Below are positions 1 through 11,774 of a stretch of DNA of 64,000 bases, one piece after another. Position 1 is the stretch's first letter, and each line of letters starts with the position of its first letter. A program made the translations under genes and the position numbers. The notes under the pieces were generated by a model, which was given only the letters and a program-made list of their open reading frames with translations, ran no database searches and had not been told where the DNA came from. Source of the DNA: Zingiber officinale (Eukaryota > Streptophyta > Magnoliopsida > Zingiberales > Zingiberaceae); NCBI RefSeq assembly GCF_018446385.1, contig NC_056002.1:37682063-37746062 (forward strand), in the 5' to 3' direction.

Positions 1-428
1 ACAGGTCTACATCAAATCGTCGAGTGACGACATTAAACGCGGGTTTACATCAAATCGTCTAGAGGTATGTTAAACACGGTTCTACATCAAATCATCGAGC
101 GACAACCTTAAATGCGGGTCTACATCAAATCGTCGAGTGGCGACGTTAAACACGGGTCTACATCAAATCGTCGAGCGGCAACGTTAAATGCGGGTCTACA
201 TTAAATCTTTGAGTGGTGACGTAAAATCCTTATCTCCATCCACGGTCGAGCGACGACCTTAAATCCTTGTCTCCATCGAAGGTTGAGCGGCGACCTTAAA
301 CTCAAGTCTGCGATAAACAATCGAGCTGCGACGTTAAATGCAAGTCCACACCAATGGTCGAGCAGCGACCTTAAACTCGAGTCTTTGCATATTCTTCATC
401 AATAGTCGAGCGACGACTATAAACCCTT
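1..428. repeat. Tandem array of about 11 degenerate 38-bp units
   Basis: Units begin with TCTACATCAAATCGTCGAG and end with a TTAAA-plus-GCGGG block, repeating about every 36-40 bp from the window start. Later units (from about position 230) drift to TCTCCATC and TCCACACC openings but keep the GTCGAGCGGCGACC core. The array lies downstream, in coding sense, of antisense ORF aORF0, in what should be the region between pol and the 3' LTR of Tat-1. Arrays of this sort in that region are known for Tat-lineage elements. The left edge is cut by the window. Confidence 0.8.
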
Positions 429-915
429 GAGTCAGAGACTCCCGCACCAATCAGTCGGGTTTGAGTTATATTAGAGCCACAAGCTCTAGAAGTCGAACGG
501 TCTTCACTGGTCTCGGACTAGTATACGGGATTCCTTGTCCCCCCTATTTGGAGTCGAGCAAGTTTTTGAAAGCTTAGTGTGTGGGCAAACATCGATGAAT
601 AGCCGACTGCGAACCCGGGCTACTCAAAAGCTTGAAGTTTTCATAATATAGCGATCATTTGGTGCTATTCTTTAAAATACGCCAATGATCGAGCAGGAGA
701 TCACAGAATCATGGACTCTTAATACCAGAGGGGTCGAGTGACTGATAGAATCATCATGAATCAAAGGGAGTTGAAAAACATGCAGAGAGGTAAAACTTGT
801 CCGAATGGACGAGCATGCATTTAAACTTCAAAAATCTTACATCTTTCAAGGACGCTCGACCTCACTCAAGAAGGCTCGACCTCACTCAATATAGTCTAGG
901 ACATTATCAAGTAGC
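429..915. other. Non-coding remainder of Tat-1 between array and solo LTR
   Basis: No convincing gene here. A short direct repeat (GCTCGACCTCACTCAA) occurs twice near 853-890. The minus strand at 882-915 continues the reading frame of aORF0 if the solo LTR at 916-2649 is removed, ending in TGA at 882-884. The rest shows nothing recognisable. Confidence 0.5.
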
Positions 916-1129
916 TGATGTGCATAGATTATATACACTTTTATATATACTTTGACGCACATCTACTTGTATTTCATTGGCATAATCTATGTTTATTACA
1001 CCCTATTTCATTAGAATATTATACTTTCATTATATTCTGTTCGGAGATCTGCTCTTTGCTTGTTTTGATTGATAGGATGCTATTTGGAGTGAAAATGGAG
1101 CTAAAACGCACATGGGAGCAACTCCGGAA

Positions 1130-1600
1130 GAATTCATGCTTGGGTCGTGTATGCCACACGGCCGTGTGGCCATATCATGCCTTGGTCGTGCCAAATGGCA
1201 CGACCGTGCTCCAACACCAGATGTAAAGAAGGCCACGGCCGTGTGTCCCACACGACCGTGCTATGCTTCCCGTGGCCAAGCAACACACGGTCGTGCCAAA
1301 TGGCACGGCCGTGCCAAGTTTCCAGAGGAGAGAGAGGTCATGGCCGTGTGAATCCACACGGCCGTGTGGCCTCGGCAGAGAAGAAAAGGGCCACGGCCGT
1401 GTGAGCCACACGACCGTGTGACTCAACCAGAGAAGAAGCCATGTGAGGCCGTGTAGATCTACACGGCCATGCAAGGGGGCAGTGGCAGAGCAAGCCACGA
1501 CCGTGCCAACCTCACACGGCCGTGTGAGGTTGCAGAGAAGGAAGTGGTGCAGGCCGTGTGAGCCTCACACGGCCGTGCCACGGGGTCGTGTAGCGCCCGT
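1130..1600. repeat. CACGGCCGTG palindrome array in LTR U3
   Basis: Roughly a dozen and a half copies of the 10-bp palindrome CACGGCCGTG, or C-to-T variants such as CACGGTCGTG and CATGGCCGTG, are scattered at 15-40 bp spacing. The variants sit at CG sites, as expected if methylated cytosines were deaminated. The array ends just before the TATA box of this LTR. Confidence 0.85.
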
Positions 1601-1608
1601 GCCAAGCC

Positions 1609-1616
1609 TATAAAAG
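1609..1616 (+). promoter_or_regulatory. LTR TATA box
   Basis: TATAAAAG followed by GGGTTTTC, at the same place relative to the palindrome array as in both LTRs of the 30790 element. Transcription should start some 30 bp downstream. Confidence 0.7.
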
Positions 1617-4600
1617 GGGTTTTCTTCCCCTTTTCTCACATCTTTTGGTTGGTCTTTGGCTTGGGGCTTCTTCCCCATTGCTTGGGGAAGGGTTCTCCCC
1701 CTTGGGGGAACCCTAGATCTTCCATCCTTCGCCGATCCGTCCACCTCCGGAGCAAGGATTGCATCCAAGAAGACCGGTGCTACATGGATAAGCTTTCTCT
1801 TCTCTTCTCCTTATGTTTTGAGTTGTAGATTGCTTTATTTCTTGTCTCTTGATTGTAATTATCTTGCAATGGAGTAGATCTCTAGATCTAGGATGTAGGA
1901 AGTATTTGTGATGTGATGATGATGTAAAACACTTGTGGATTTGCCAATTTCCTATTTCTATGATATTGTCTTGTTTGTATCTATTTGATCTTATGTGGAA
2001 TGTTGTGATTTGGCTTAATGACCATGCTTGATTGAATGTTTGAATGTCTATAGATCTCGTAGAGATTATTTCTCACTCGATTTTCCGAGGGCTCCACGTG
2101 ACAGGTTCAAGCCCGTGTAAGGACATTTGAGGGATAACCTTGAAAAGGGGAAATGGATTATTCAAGAGGGTAGGATAGATTGTTTGTTTAATCTTTGTAT
2201 CTTAATGGGTTGAGAAGTTATGAATTCCTATGTTGATATCCGAGGGAAGCATAGTAATATGTGCAATTCTGTGTAAGGACAACGTAGATTCATATCCAAT
2301 TGATCACATTTAGGTGCATATTTCAGTCCTAAGTCGGTTGTCTATTGCAAGAGAGAACCGACAACCTTCTACAAATGTTAGACAATTGAGGAATAAGATT
2401 TAGTAGATCATTTACATTGAATAACATCACAAAGAAACCGAAATCCTAGTATATATTCCCCTTTCATTCATTTACGCTCTTTTCTTTCTCTCATTTGTCT
2501 TTTCATTCTCTTTAGAGTTTGTTAACAACTTTAGATTGTCTAGATAATTCTCCGTGCGAAATTAACTAGTGCTTAATCAACAGTCCCTGTGGATACGATA
2601 ATCTTTTATATTACTTGCGACATTTCCGTACACTTGCGGAGAGCGAACAATAGCGCGACAGTTAGCTTATCCCAGCTAATGATGATGCTTGTCTGAACTG
2701 CCAGCAGATGGCCTCCCTTGTAGAGCTGATCAATCATCCCATCGATCGCTAGATCAAACAGCTGGAGGGCTCGATTGACGACTTTGTTGTTGAAGGCATC
2801 TGAGTGGATGTAAGCTTGCTTCTTGGTGTCAAACCTACTCACCTCAGCATCTTGATAAATCATTAGGGCCACTCAGGAGCCCTCTAGTTCGTCCTTGGCG
2901 ATGGCCAGCTCCTTATCTTTATCAACGAGTTGGTCCTGAAGAGCAGCTTCTTCAGCCGATCGGTTGTGCCACTCGGCCACCAAAAATTCTTTGTCCTCCT
3001 TGAGCTTTTGGGTAAGGGCCCGAGCCTCTTTGTTCTTCTTGTCAAGGTCGGCGATGGCCTGGTTCTTTCGCACGTTGGCCAACTCTATCTTATTGTCAAA
3101 AGTAGCGACCTGCTTGTTGAGCCGCTCAACCATCGTGTCCTAACTAGCACTCTTGGCCCATTCGGCCTCAAGCAGTTTGTCGCTCTTCTACAGAGCGGCC
3201 CATAGCTTGGCCACCCCAGCGTCTGTTTTCTCCTGAGCGGCGGAGGATTGGCCGCTCGACGCCTTTAGTTGCTTTACTTCCTCCTCCAAAATCGCAAGCC
3301 TATGGCACATGGCCAGGCTCTCCACCCAGTACTGCGGACAATAAGCAAACATAAGCGTCGATCGGGAGTGAATTATGCAAATGTAAGGAGAAACTTACCC
3401 TAGTGGACATCTGAGTGTGGCTGTTCACGAGCGTGCCTGGAGGCATCATTGCCGCACAAGCCCGTGCGTCCTCCTAAATCTTAGCGAGCGACCCCTGGAT
3501 GATGATCTGATGCTCGGGGCCTTGAGACTCGTTGCTCGACTCGCTATATTTTTCGGTGGGCAGATGGAGGATCGCCGTTATGTGGCATTGGCCACTTGGG
3601 GCCAATTGCGCCGAGGCCACCCGACCCGATGGGCGAGACGCGGACGTCGGTCGGATGTTGGACTTCTGAACCTTCGAGGGCTTCGAAGGTGGCGGCATAA
3701 AGGACACCGGAGGTGCGGCGAGGGTTCCTTGTGGTAGCTCAGCTAATGAGGGAGTTCAGTTGGATGATGTAGTGGTCGTAGTTTCTGGAATAGGGGTCAA
3801 AGTCTCGACTTGCTCAGCGGTCCTCACCGCCGAGGAAGCGGAATACGATGAAGGCTTCGCGCGGCGCCTTTTTCGGTGGATCAGCGGCTCTCCTGAGGAG
3901 GCCGAGCTGGACGCTCCCTCAGCGTGGACGGACTTCAGCCACTCGGGAGGCTATTGTGAAGCCTCAGCCGCCCCAACACTGGGAGTCCAGTTGGTCATCC
4001 CTTCGCCCACCACAACGGGAGTCTCCTCGCTCTCGCCGATCGGATCTTCATGGGAGCCGACTGGCTGCAAGCCACGGATCACCAGTTCTTCAACAGCTAC
4101 TGCATTGATCGCGACATCCTTGAGCTTCGCTATGCCGGCCAGCCGTGCTCGCAACATGACTTCAGCTACAAAAGAGAAAGAGAAATCAGTTAGCATCAAA
4201 GGAAGAATTAAAGAAGCTTCATACATAGGCTGGTCGAGAGCCGTGTGCGGATCAGACTTAGTCCAAAGATGTACAGGACACCCTCAAGCAGCAACTTGTG
4301 GATGTCATACTTCTGACCGACCAACATCGAGGTAGCGTGCAGGTAGTCCGATCGGCTCTTGTATCGCTTGAGAGCCGGTTGAGGGGCCAGTTCGAGTTGC
4401 CAATTGGTAGAAAAGTCTGGCCGCTCGGGAAGGCGCATAAAGAAGAAATACTCCCTTCAGTACTTGTTGGAGGTCAAAATTTTATCAAAGAAAATAAGAC
4501 CCACTCGAGATTGGAAAAGGAATGTCCCTAGCTTGGACAGTTTGGGATAGTAAAAATAGTGGAAGACCTAGGGAGTAAGGGGGATATTGTGCAGACGAAA

Positions 4601-4942
4601 CAAAACAACGACGCCGCACAGCAGTCGGAAGGAGTTCGGTACAAGTTGAGAAAGGGAAATGCGAAAATATTTACAAACTACGGGAATGAAGGGATGGAGT
4701 AGAAATCACATACCAGCGATAAATTGATCCCAGAAGAAATAGATACAACCGATCGGCGGAGAATTGGGCTGATTGGTTGGAGAGGGCAGAATGATTTGAT
4801 GGTTAGGAGGGATTTCAAAAATATCTCGCAGGCTCTCAGTGTCATCCTCATCAAACCTAGACTCCATGGATGTGTACCAGAGTCTAGGGACAGAGGCAAG
4901 CAGCTGCGAAGAACTTGCCATTGCAAAAACCGGGAAAGGCAA

Positions 4943-5152
4943 AAAGAAAGCTACTGGAATGTCGCCGGAAAAAAAAGAAATGCCGAAAAAGATCGAAGAC
5001 AGACGTGATGGGGAGAAGGCTTACTGAAGAAAAGGTCATCGGAAAAGTAGGAATCGCAGGGGAACAGGGATGGAAGGTCGCCAGAAAAAATCGTGCAGGA
5101 GCAGAGAGGTGTCCGCCGGGACCATTCGAAGAAGTGTAGAGGGGGAGGAGAC
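4943..5152. other. Upstream leader of aORF0, up to the copia-A insertion
   Basis: A purine-rich plus strand (pyrimidine-rich on the aORF0 sense strand), as is common for a 5' leader. It ends in GAGAC (5148-5152), the left target-site duplication of copia-A. The same leader resumes at 20062. Confidence 0.5.
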
Positions 5153-5476
5153 TGTTGGTGCAGCGGGGACCGGCAAGAGGGGGGTGAATTGCCTGAAACT
5201 AAAAATAACCCCCCTCAAAGCTTTTCAACTCTTAAAATAAAGCAACACTTAATAATAAAACAAAATGACAGAAAAGAAATAAAACTCAGAGTTTTAACCT
5301 GGTTACAACCAAGAGGGTTGTTAATCTAGGGCGATGAAAGGCGCAGTAAGAAAACTCCTTCTCTAAAGGCGGAGAAGCCTTTTACACTTTAAAAGCTCAC
5401 TAGTTGCTTAAACAAAAATTACAGAGTTGCTTTTTCGTATGAATTCGTTGTTCTTTAAAGCTGCCCGAGACCCACC

Positions 5477-5484
5477 TTTATATA
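5477..5484 (-). promoter_or_regulatory. Copia-A LTR TATA box (left LTR)
   Basis: The minus strand reads CCCCTATATAAAGG. The GGTTCGGTCGACCGAACC-type palindromes lie immediately upstream in the sense of the element. Confidence 0.65.
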
Positions 5485-5534
5485 GGGGTTCTAGAGCTTA
5501 TCGGATGACCTGATCTTCGGGATCAGGTTTTGAC

Positions 5535-5790
5535 TCGAGAGGGATCGGTCGACCGATCCCCAGGTTCGGTCGACCGAACCTGCTGAACCTGCCTAGCTTT
5601 CCGTCCAGGTGCAGTCTCAGTGGATCGAGCTAGGTTCGGTCGACCGATCCTTTTGTTCGGTCGACCAATCAACCAACGGTCTCCAGCTGAGTTGGCTCGA
5701 TCAAACTGCCCAACTTGGTCTCTGGATTAGCTTCGGTTCGGCCGACCGATCAGGATGTTCAGTTGACCGATCAGCTTCACCAACGGTCAG
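5535..5790. repeat. GGTTCGGTCGACCGAACC palindrome array
   Basis: Seven or so copies of a GGTCGACC-centred palindrome, in forms such as TTCGGTCGACCGAACC and TTCGGTCGACCGATCC, at roughly 16-60 bp spacing. Variants like TCGGTCGACCAATC and TCGGCCGACCGATC look like point decay. The same array recurs at 19345-19690 in the sister LTR. Confidence 0.85.
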
Positions 5791-6859
5791 CTTCTGACGT
5801 GGCATTCGACGTGTCTGCTGTAACGACCACCCTTCTTACTACTACTACTCTCTAAGAATGACTGTTACTTATCTACTAACTCTACTTAACCGGTATAATT
5901 AAAAATCCTCGAAGAAACCCTACCGAAAAATTCCGGTAGAGTCTCCCCTGTACCGGTGACCATAATCATTAATACATGACATAATATACACAGCCACAAA
6001 CGGCTGGAACACATATCAATCAACCACGCAGTTTATATATCAAAAAGAAGCACAATACCAAGGAACTCTAACGAATACACGACAAAACAAACCAAATAAT
6101 AACATGCACAAGTTCTAAATACGTTAAACACTTAAACCAAAACATTCTAAATAAATTCTGGTTCAATCTCTTAGTCTACTCCATAGTCCAAACATCACAC
6201 ACCATCCGCGCCACCTTGTCGCCTTCCTTGCTATATCTTTTCCTTTCCTATATCTGCAGTAAGAGAAAGTGCAATCTATAAGAAAAATTTGCTTAAGTGC
6301 TATCTAACTCACAAAATCACGAATGTGCATGTATACGAAAAAAACTAGAAACTATATGCTCTAAAAAGAAATAAAACATAAACATAATTGCTCATGTCAA
6401 ACTAATAGCAAAGAAAACTAAGGAATCTACTCATGTAATTCTAATAGCTAATCATGTTGTTCATCTAATAGATAAATATGAAAAACTACTCATCTACTAG
6501 ATAAACATGGTAGAATAAAGAACTAAACTTACTGATTTTTAGAACTATATGAACCTTATTTCATTTGTTCTAAACTTAATCTTTAATACTTTATGTTTAT
6601 ATAAAAACTCGTTTTACTTGTTCAAAAACTTATACTTATAATACTTCAAAATAATAATCAACTTCTCTTTGGCCCGGCAACTGTGCTTTTACTTTTGTAA
6701 TGACCCGACCCATTCGGCGGCCCATTTGGCGGTCCATTTGGCGACCCTATGATCGTCGACCGTCGACCGTCGGCCGAGCCGTTACTACTAGGCTATCTAA
6801 ACCTAGGGACGACTATAGGAGCCCAACCCAAGGACAACTGAGAGTCCAGCACAGTGCCA

Positions 6860-8143
6860 CTGATAAAAGTAAAATACTTGTTATCTTTTAATACTTTTAT
6901 ATAATGCCTCGGTATTTTCTTTAGCACCTTGTGTGCCAAAATCCCTAAAGTCTTGACTTTGGGATCTACTTAAGGCCTTGGCCTTTTTCTTTCTTTTCTT
7001 TATCTTTCTTATATTTTTCTTAAACTCTTAAAAAGAATATAGGCATGCTACAACAGAATTAAATCAAAGGAAAGAAAATCTGACTTCTATAAGCATGCTA
7101 TATCAGAGACAAATCAAAAGAAAGCATATCTAACTTCTTCAAACATGCTACAACAGATTTAAAACAAAGGAAAACAATTCTGAAATCTTTAAGCATGCTA
7201 AAATGAAAGCTGTTCAGATTTGTTATAATGCAAAGGAAACCCAAAACTGCAACGTGAACTGACATAGTTGTTCCTACTTATTGGAGCTACATAAACTTGA
7301 AATCTGCATGCATAAAACTAATAAGGAAGGATCTATATCAAACCAAGCAATGGAAATGCTAACAGCACAAAATCATTCTACTGCATGCTCGTTAAAAGGC
7401 CTATTCCTACACATGGCAGCAAAGAAGAAAATCAAATACTAGGATGTTACATGCTCTCATTCCCAAATCTAAACAACTAAATCTGGTCTTATGGCAGCAA
7501 GCTTCAAGATAAACCAAACCCAAGTCTGTTCATGTTATTCTAATAGCAAGGAGAAACATTACAATTCAACACTGCTCATGCTCTTCTAGTAATAAAGAAA
7601 CTACACATGCTTAACTAATAACAAATAGGAAAGTCCAACAACATGCTAAATCATAAAACTAAAGAATCTAACTCACATGCCTTATATTCAAGAATGCAAA
7701 TATACGGCAACAAAGGAATTAATAACCAAGCTAAAGTAGCAGAGGAAATCAACACAGAATTTGCTGGAAAATCAGAACCTAAACCACATGCTCAAAAATC
7801 TAAACCATCACAGGTTCATTGCCCCGACAACAATGAAAAAAAACATAACAATGTCTCTGCTTCAGCACACAATAGCAGGAATACTACAGCATGTTAAGGA
7901 ACAAATGGAACAATAATCTAAACAGCATGTTTACATTTTAAACCAAAGGTCTAGCAAGCTACTGAAATCTACTAGAATTCCAAAAAAAAAAAAAACAACA
8001 ACTTCACAGCATTTACCTACAACAACTCATAAGCCTACAACAACTCATAAGGTGTAACAAAACTAACCTTGTTTTACCTACAACAACTCATACGCCTCTA
8101 AAGCTCTAATAGCCTCAAAACCATTTTACTGCATCCTCATCTA
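6860..8143. other. AT-rich body of the solo LTR, no gene
   Basis: Loose repetition of CATGCTA-ACAGA-TTAAA-CAAAGGAAA (for example near 7044, 7091, 7145 and 7193) gives a degenerate minisatellite. The 84-codon frame at 7643 has no recognisable features and I do not call it a gene. Confidence 0.5.
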
Positions 8144-8700
8144 TGTTGGGATCGTCGTACTCGGCTAGAGAGGGGGGGTGTGAATAGCCGACCCCAAATT
8201 GCTCGTTTCTTCCTACGATTAGGGTTAGCGCAGCGGAAATAAAAATAATAGAAACGAAAGCGGAGAAATCAAACCTCAACACGCGTTGATGTAACGAGGT
8301 TCGGAGATATACTCCTACTCCTCGGCGTGTCCGTAAGGTGGACGAAGCCTATCAATCCGTCGGTGGATGAGACCCCGGAAAACCGACTAATAAATACTCC
8401 TTATGGGTGGAGAAACCTCGCCACAATAGCTTGCAACAGCAATATGGAAATACAAAGAAGAGCAAGAACAAAATACACAATGAATGTACAAATACTCTCT
8501 TGCCTTCTCGTCGACTGAAGTCCCGGATGAAGCACCAACTTCACGGACGAATGCCAACAAGCAACTCAGTCGAAGAAGCTCACACGAAGCTTCGGAGCTC
8601 AGCAAAGCTCAAGAGCACAGCTTTCAGAAGAACAGCAGCTCAGTTCAGAGGAGGAAGAAGAAGGAAGAAGTAGCCTCCTTCTGTAGAAGCCCTCAACCTC

Positions 8701-8707
8701 TTTTATA
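8701..8707 (-). promoter_or_regulatory. Copia-B LTR TATA box (left LTR)
   Basis: The minus strand reads GGTATAAAAGAGG. The palindrome array at 8770-9060 is directly upstream in element sense. Confidence 0.65.
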
Positions 8708-8769
8708 CCTGCTCCACCTGCGAAGAAGAAGCCAGAAGACAGAAGACCGTTGTGAGCCAACGGATAGTT

Positions 8770-9060
8770 CTGGACCGATCAGGCTGAAGCCTGATCGGTC
8801 CAGGGCACCTCTGATCAGTCCTGGGGACCGATCAGGCCCCAGTCTGATCGGTCCCCGGACCGATCCCACCTCTCTGTAAGAGAGGTGGCTGCGTCTCTTC
8901 CTGGGGACCGATCAGCCTTTCTCCTTCTTCTCTTCTGTTTGCTTCCTGATCGGTCTGCAGACCGATCAGATAATCCACCGAAGCTTTCTGTTTGGTTACC
9001 GATCGGTCACCGGACCGATCAGCCGTATCACTGGATCGATCCACTGATCGATCCAGAGCT
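8770..9060. repeat. GGACCGATCAG / CTGATCGGTCC inverted-repeat array
   Basis: Alternating forward and reverse copies of GGACCGATCAG, often as close pairs such as CTGATCGGTCTGCAGACCGATCAG, able to fold as hairpins. It is the U3 counterpart of the palindrome arrays in copia-A and the Athila-like LTRs, but a different sequence. Confidence 0.85.
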
Positions 9061-9299
9061 TGGTTTTTGCCCAAACCAAGTCCCAAGCCTTCCAAACCAA
9101 CATCCGGTCAACCTTGACCTGTTGGTACATCATGCTTAGCATCCGGTCACTCCCTTGACCTGCTAAGACTCCCCACCAAGTGTCCGGTCAATCCCTTTGA
9201 CCCACTTGGACTTTTCTCTTCGTGCCAAGTATCCGGTCACTCCCTTGACCTTCTTGACCTTCACAACACCAGATGTCCGATCAGCCTTGATCCATCTGG

Positions 9300-9590
9300 A
9301 TTTTTCCTTGCCCGGCTTCACTCACCAGGACTTCCCAACTGCCTGGCTTCACTCACCAGGACTTTTCCGTCTGCCTGGCTTCACTCACCAGGACTTTCCA
9401 CTGCCTGGCTTCACTCACCGGGACTTTCACCTAGCTTCACTCACCAGGATTTCCAATCTGCCCGGCTTCACTCACCAGGACTTTCCAACTGCCTGGCTTC
9501 ACTCACCAGGACTTTCCCACTGCCTGGCTTCACTCACCAGGACTTATCCGTCTGCCTGGCTTCACTCACCAGGACTTTCCACATCCGGTC
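9300..9590. repeat. Minisatellite, GCCTGGCTTCACTCACCAGGACTT units
   Basis: About nine units of roughly 30 bp. Each contains CTGGCTTCACTCACCAG, which can pair (CTGG...CCAG). The right LTR has the same units at 14535-14840, with some decayed to TCGCTTCACTCACTAGGG. Confidence 0.85.
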
Positions 9591-9930
9591 CAGAGAACGA
9601 GCTACCGAGCCCTCTCTGACCACAGTTCGGGGAACGAGCTACCGAGCCCTCTCCGACTTCCATTCGGTCCAGAGAACGAGCTCCCGAGCCCTCTCTGACC
9701 ACAGTCCGGAGAACGAGCTACCGAGCCCTCTCCGACTTCCCATGTGCCAAGCTTCCTTACTTGGACTTCTCCGTGCCAAGTCTCCATACTTGGACTTTTC
9801 CCGTGCCAAGCTCCCTGCTTGGACTTTTCACCATGCCAAACTCCCTGCTTGGACTTTTCACCATGCCAAACTCCCTGCTTGGACTTTTCCCATGCCAAGC
9901 TCCCTGCTTGGACTTTTCGAGTCAGGTCAA
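9590..9930. repeat. Two further minisatellites in the copia-B LTR
   Basis: Four units of GAACGAGCTACCGAGCCCTCT (9596-9740) are followed by six of a 30-bp CATGCCAAGCTCCCTGCTTGGACTTTTC unit (9740-9915), each with a CCAAG...CTTGG stem. Both are repeated at 14850-15180. Confidence 0.8.
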
Positions 9931-10137
9931 CTCACCTCGGGTCAACCAGGTCAACCTTGACCACGGGTTGCACCCACAATCTCCCAAGCTTGTATCCTTG
10001 TAAAACATCAAGATATAACTTTTCTGTTCACGTCAAACATTGTCAAACATAACTTGTCAAACATCAAAACACAACTCGAGTCAAGTCAACTCGAGTCTGG
10101 TCAACCAGGTCAACCTTGACCTAAGGTTGCACCAACA

Positions 10138-10152
10138 ATCTCCCCCTTTTTG
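10138..10152 (-). other. Copia-B polypurine tract
   Basis: The minus strand reads AAAAAGGGGGAGAT directly against the LTR end, the usual plus-strand primer layout. Confidence 0.75.
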
Positions 10153-11774
10153 ATGTTTGACAAAAACTCATAATCAAACTTAGGTTTTCTAATGTTCTTC
10201 CTTGAACATTCTCTCCAAACCTACACTCTCCCCCTTTTTGACACACATCAAAAAGAGTGAATCAAGGTCAAGAGTTTCTTTCTAATGAAGGTCTCATACC
10301 TTTCATTGAAACCCTTAATTTCCCCCTTGATTCTAAGATCAACAATTAACTTAGTGATAATCTCATATCACTCAAGTCTTTAGGAGTAAAAACTCCCCCT
10401 AAAAGTCAACTCCCCTTGACTAATAGGTAAAATTCCCCCTAAAGGTCAACTCCCCCTTGACCATTGCACCAACAATGTCTTGGAGAGTTTCAAACCTTCA
10501 AAATACCAACTCCCGAGCTGAAATTTCAGACAACCAGTCGAATTTCAGCAATTTGGCACGCCCTGATCGGTCACCAGACCGATCAGGCTCCTTCTGGATC
10601 GGTCCAGTGACCGATCCACACAGACCTGGACCGATCAGGGAACCTCCTGATCGGTCCACGACCTCTGATTTCTGATTTCTGAATTTTTCTTCTCCAGAAA
10701 TTCAGAAACCTCTAGAAAATCACAGAAAATTTTAAAAATTGTAAAATTTTGAGGATACATTCCTCATAACATATACTATCATGGAAAAATAGTTTTCTAT
10801 GAAAATAACTTCCATTTTCAAATTTTGATACAAAGTTCAAAAGTCTTTGAAATAGCTCAAAGTTAATCACTCTTTGTATCACTTGTTCAATGATGAATGC
10901 TATCACTAGAAAAGCTTCATCAAGGTTTTTCAAATCAATTTTAAAATGATTTTAAACCCTTTAATTTAGGACCATAATCTCAGGACTATATGTACATGAC
11001 TTGTACACAAGTTTTCCCTATGATCCCCCATTTCGAATTAGGCTCATCTAGGTACAAGAACTATGCACCTTGATCCTAACTCATGATCCTAATATCTCAC
11101 ACACATCTAAGGTGTATCAAACACATCCAAGTCAATTTTGATGTGAGATATGGGTTTAGGTCATCTTAGGCTAAGTTCTCATACATTTTCTAAACAACAA
11201 TTTGATCTCCATATCAAATTGTGTTTTTGTCCTTAAATCAAATTAATTGATTTTAAATGCAAAAGATGATGACATGGCATATAATGATATCATAAGTAAA
11301 AACATGTGTCAATGTCATGATGTCATGACATAAAGTATGAAACTTAAATAAGGCATGACATCTAAATAACCTAAGCATTATCATGACATTTCAAATGATA
11401 CTAAATTAAATATGATGTCATGACATGGCATATGGCAAACAATATATGGCAAATAACATGTAAAGGTATAGAAGATACCTAATTCTAGCCTTAATTGCCA
11501 TTTTTGATAGTTTTGATCATTTTGCCATAAATTCTATATTCCTAAGTGTAATAGACCTAAAATCATATCCTCAAGACTTTTAGATCACTATGTGCCAACT
11601 AGATTGACTCTAGAAAAATTCCTCAAATATGGTTGGCACATCCTAATTATCTTAGGAATAATTTTCACTTTCATTTTCAAGGCTTGATTAGACCTTGAAA
11701 ATTCCTAAGGTGCCACCTTTTGCCATGATTAGGTTAACTACCTATTCAAGTAAGGTTGGCACACCCTAAACCAT
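10153..11774. other. Copia-B internal non-coding 3' region
   Basis: AT-rich on both sides of a short patch of GATCGG repeats (10560-10660). Several CTCCCCCTTTTTGA and AACTCCCCCTAAAAG stretches (10160-10460) look like extra purine-tract copies. Repeated ATGACATGGCATA words occur at 11270-11460. No pol remnant could be read in either strand, so pol was lost cleanly rather than by slow decay. Confidence 0.6.

Larger units (their letters stand above)
916..2649 (+). mobile_element. Solo LTR, Athila-like family (same group as the element at 30790)
   Basis: The sequence starts TGATGTGCATAG and ends GAGCGAACA, matching in order the LTR at 30790-32528 (TGATGTGCGC ... GCGTAACA): a GTGCGT/CGCAC-type opening, a CACGGCCGTG palindrome array, a TATA box, the GGAGCAAGGA block and the final 'TAGTCCCTGTGGAT ... 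CCGTACACTTGCGG' tail. It is flanked by an imperfect 5-bp duplication, GTAGC (911-915) and ATAGC (2650-2654). No internal region or second LTR is adjacent, so it is a solo LTR left by LTR-LTR recombination. It is clearly diverged from the 30790 copy and so belongs to another subfamily. Short ORFs inside it are not genes. Confidence 0.85.
882..4942 (-). pseudogene. aORF0: antisense gag-like ORF of Tat-1 ('putative gypsy type transposon' family), broken
   Basis: Not a host gene. Fragments of one reading unit run right to left. The N-terminal piece (4942 to 4706, Met at 4942 or 4921) reads ...IYFFWDQFIAG, the same block as FFKDQLLGGLRFP in aORF1 and FYQEQFVAGLRFP in aORF2. I assign it from memory to the Pfam Transposase_28 type of plant gypsy-associated ORF. 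Middle pieces lie at 4438-4208, 4226-3951 and 3707-3474 and include a Pro/Ser-rich linker. The C-terminal pieces (3133-2873 and 2872-2655) are Lys/Glu-rich and heptad-like, so probably coiled coil, and are separated by one in-frame TGA. Several frameshifts exist; some gaps may be introns. The ORF is antisense to Tat-1, whose 3' LTR is plus-oriented at 20565. A solo LTR (916-2649) interrupts the last dozen codons, and copia-A lies between the ORF and its likely TATA box. Its protein function is unknown. Confidence 0.65.
5153..5818 (-). repeat. Copia-A left LTR, first part
   Basis: Matches 18963-19624 of the right LTR with scattered differences. It breaks at TCTGC (5814-5818), which is repeated at 16359-16363 on the far side of the inserted solo LTR. 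It contains the LTR TATA box on the minus strand and an array of GGTCGACC palindromes from about 5540 to 5760. Confidence 0.92.
8144..10137 (-). repeat. Copia-B left LTR (3' LTR in element sense)
   Basis: 1994 bp, TG...CA. In order along the plus strand: the CGGAGATATACTCC block, the TATA box (minus), GATCGG/CCGATC palindromes, a roughly 30-bp minisatellite, a 60-bp CGAGCTACCGAGCC repeat, a CCATGCCAAACTCCCTGCTTGG minisatellite and a GGTCAACC-rich tail. It differs from the right LTR mainly in minisatellite copy number. Short frames inside (for example at 8327, 9197 and 9742) occur in both LTRs as by-products of the repeats and are not genes. Confidence 0.93.

Noticed and set aside
8327..8879. 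Duplicate ORFs near 8327-8879 and 13496-13853
   Set aside because: They lie in the copia-B LTRs and are duplicated only because the LTRs are.
9197..9619. 140-codon frame with repeated GFTHQDF peptides
   Set aside because: Translation of a 30-bp minisatellite in an LTR; the sister LTR gives a different, shifted peptide.
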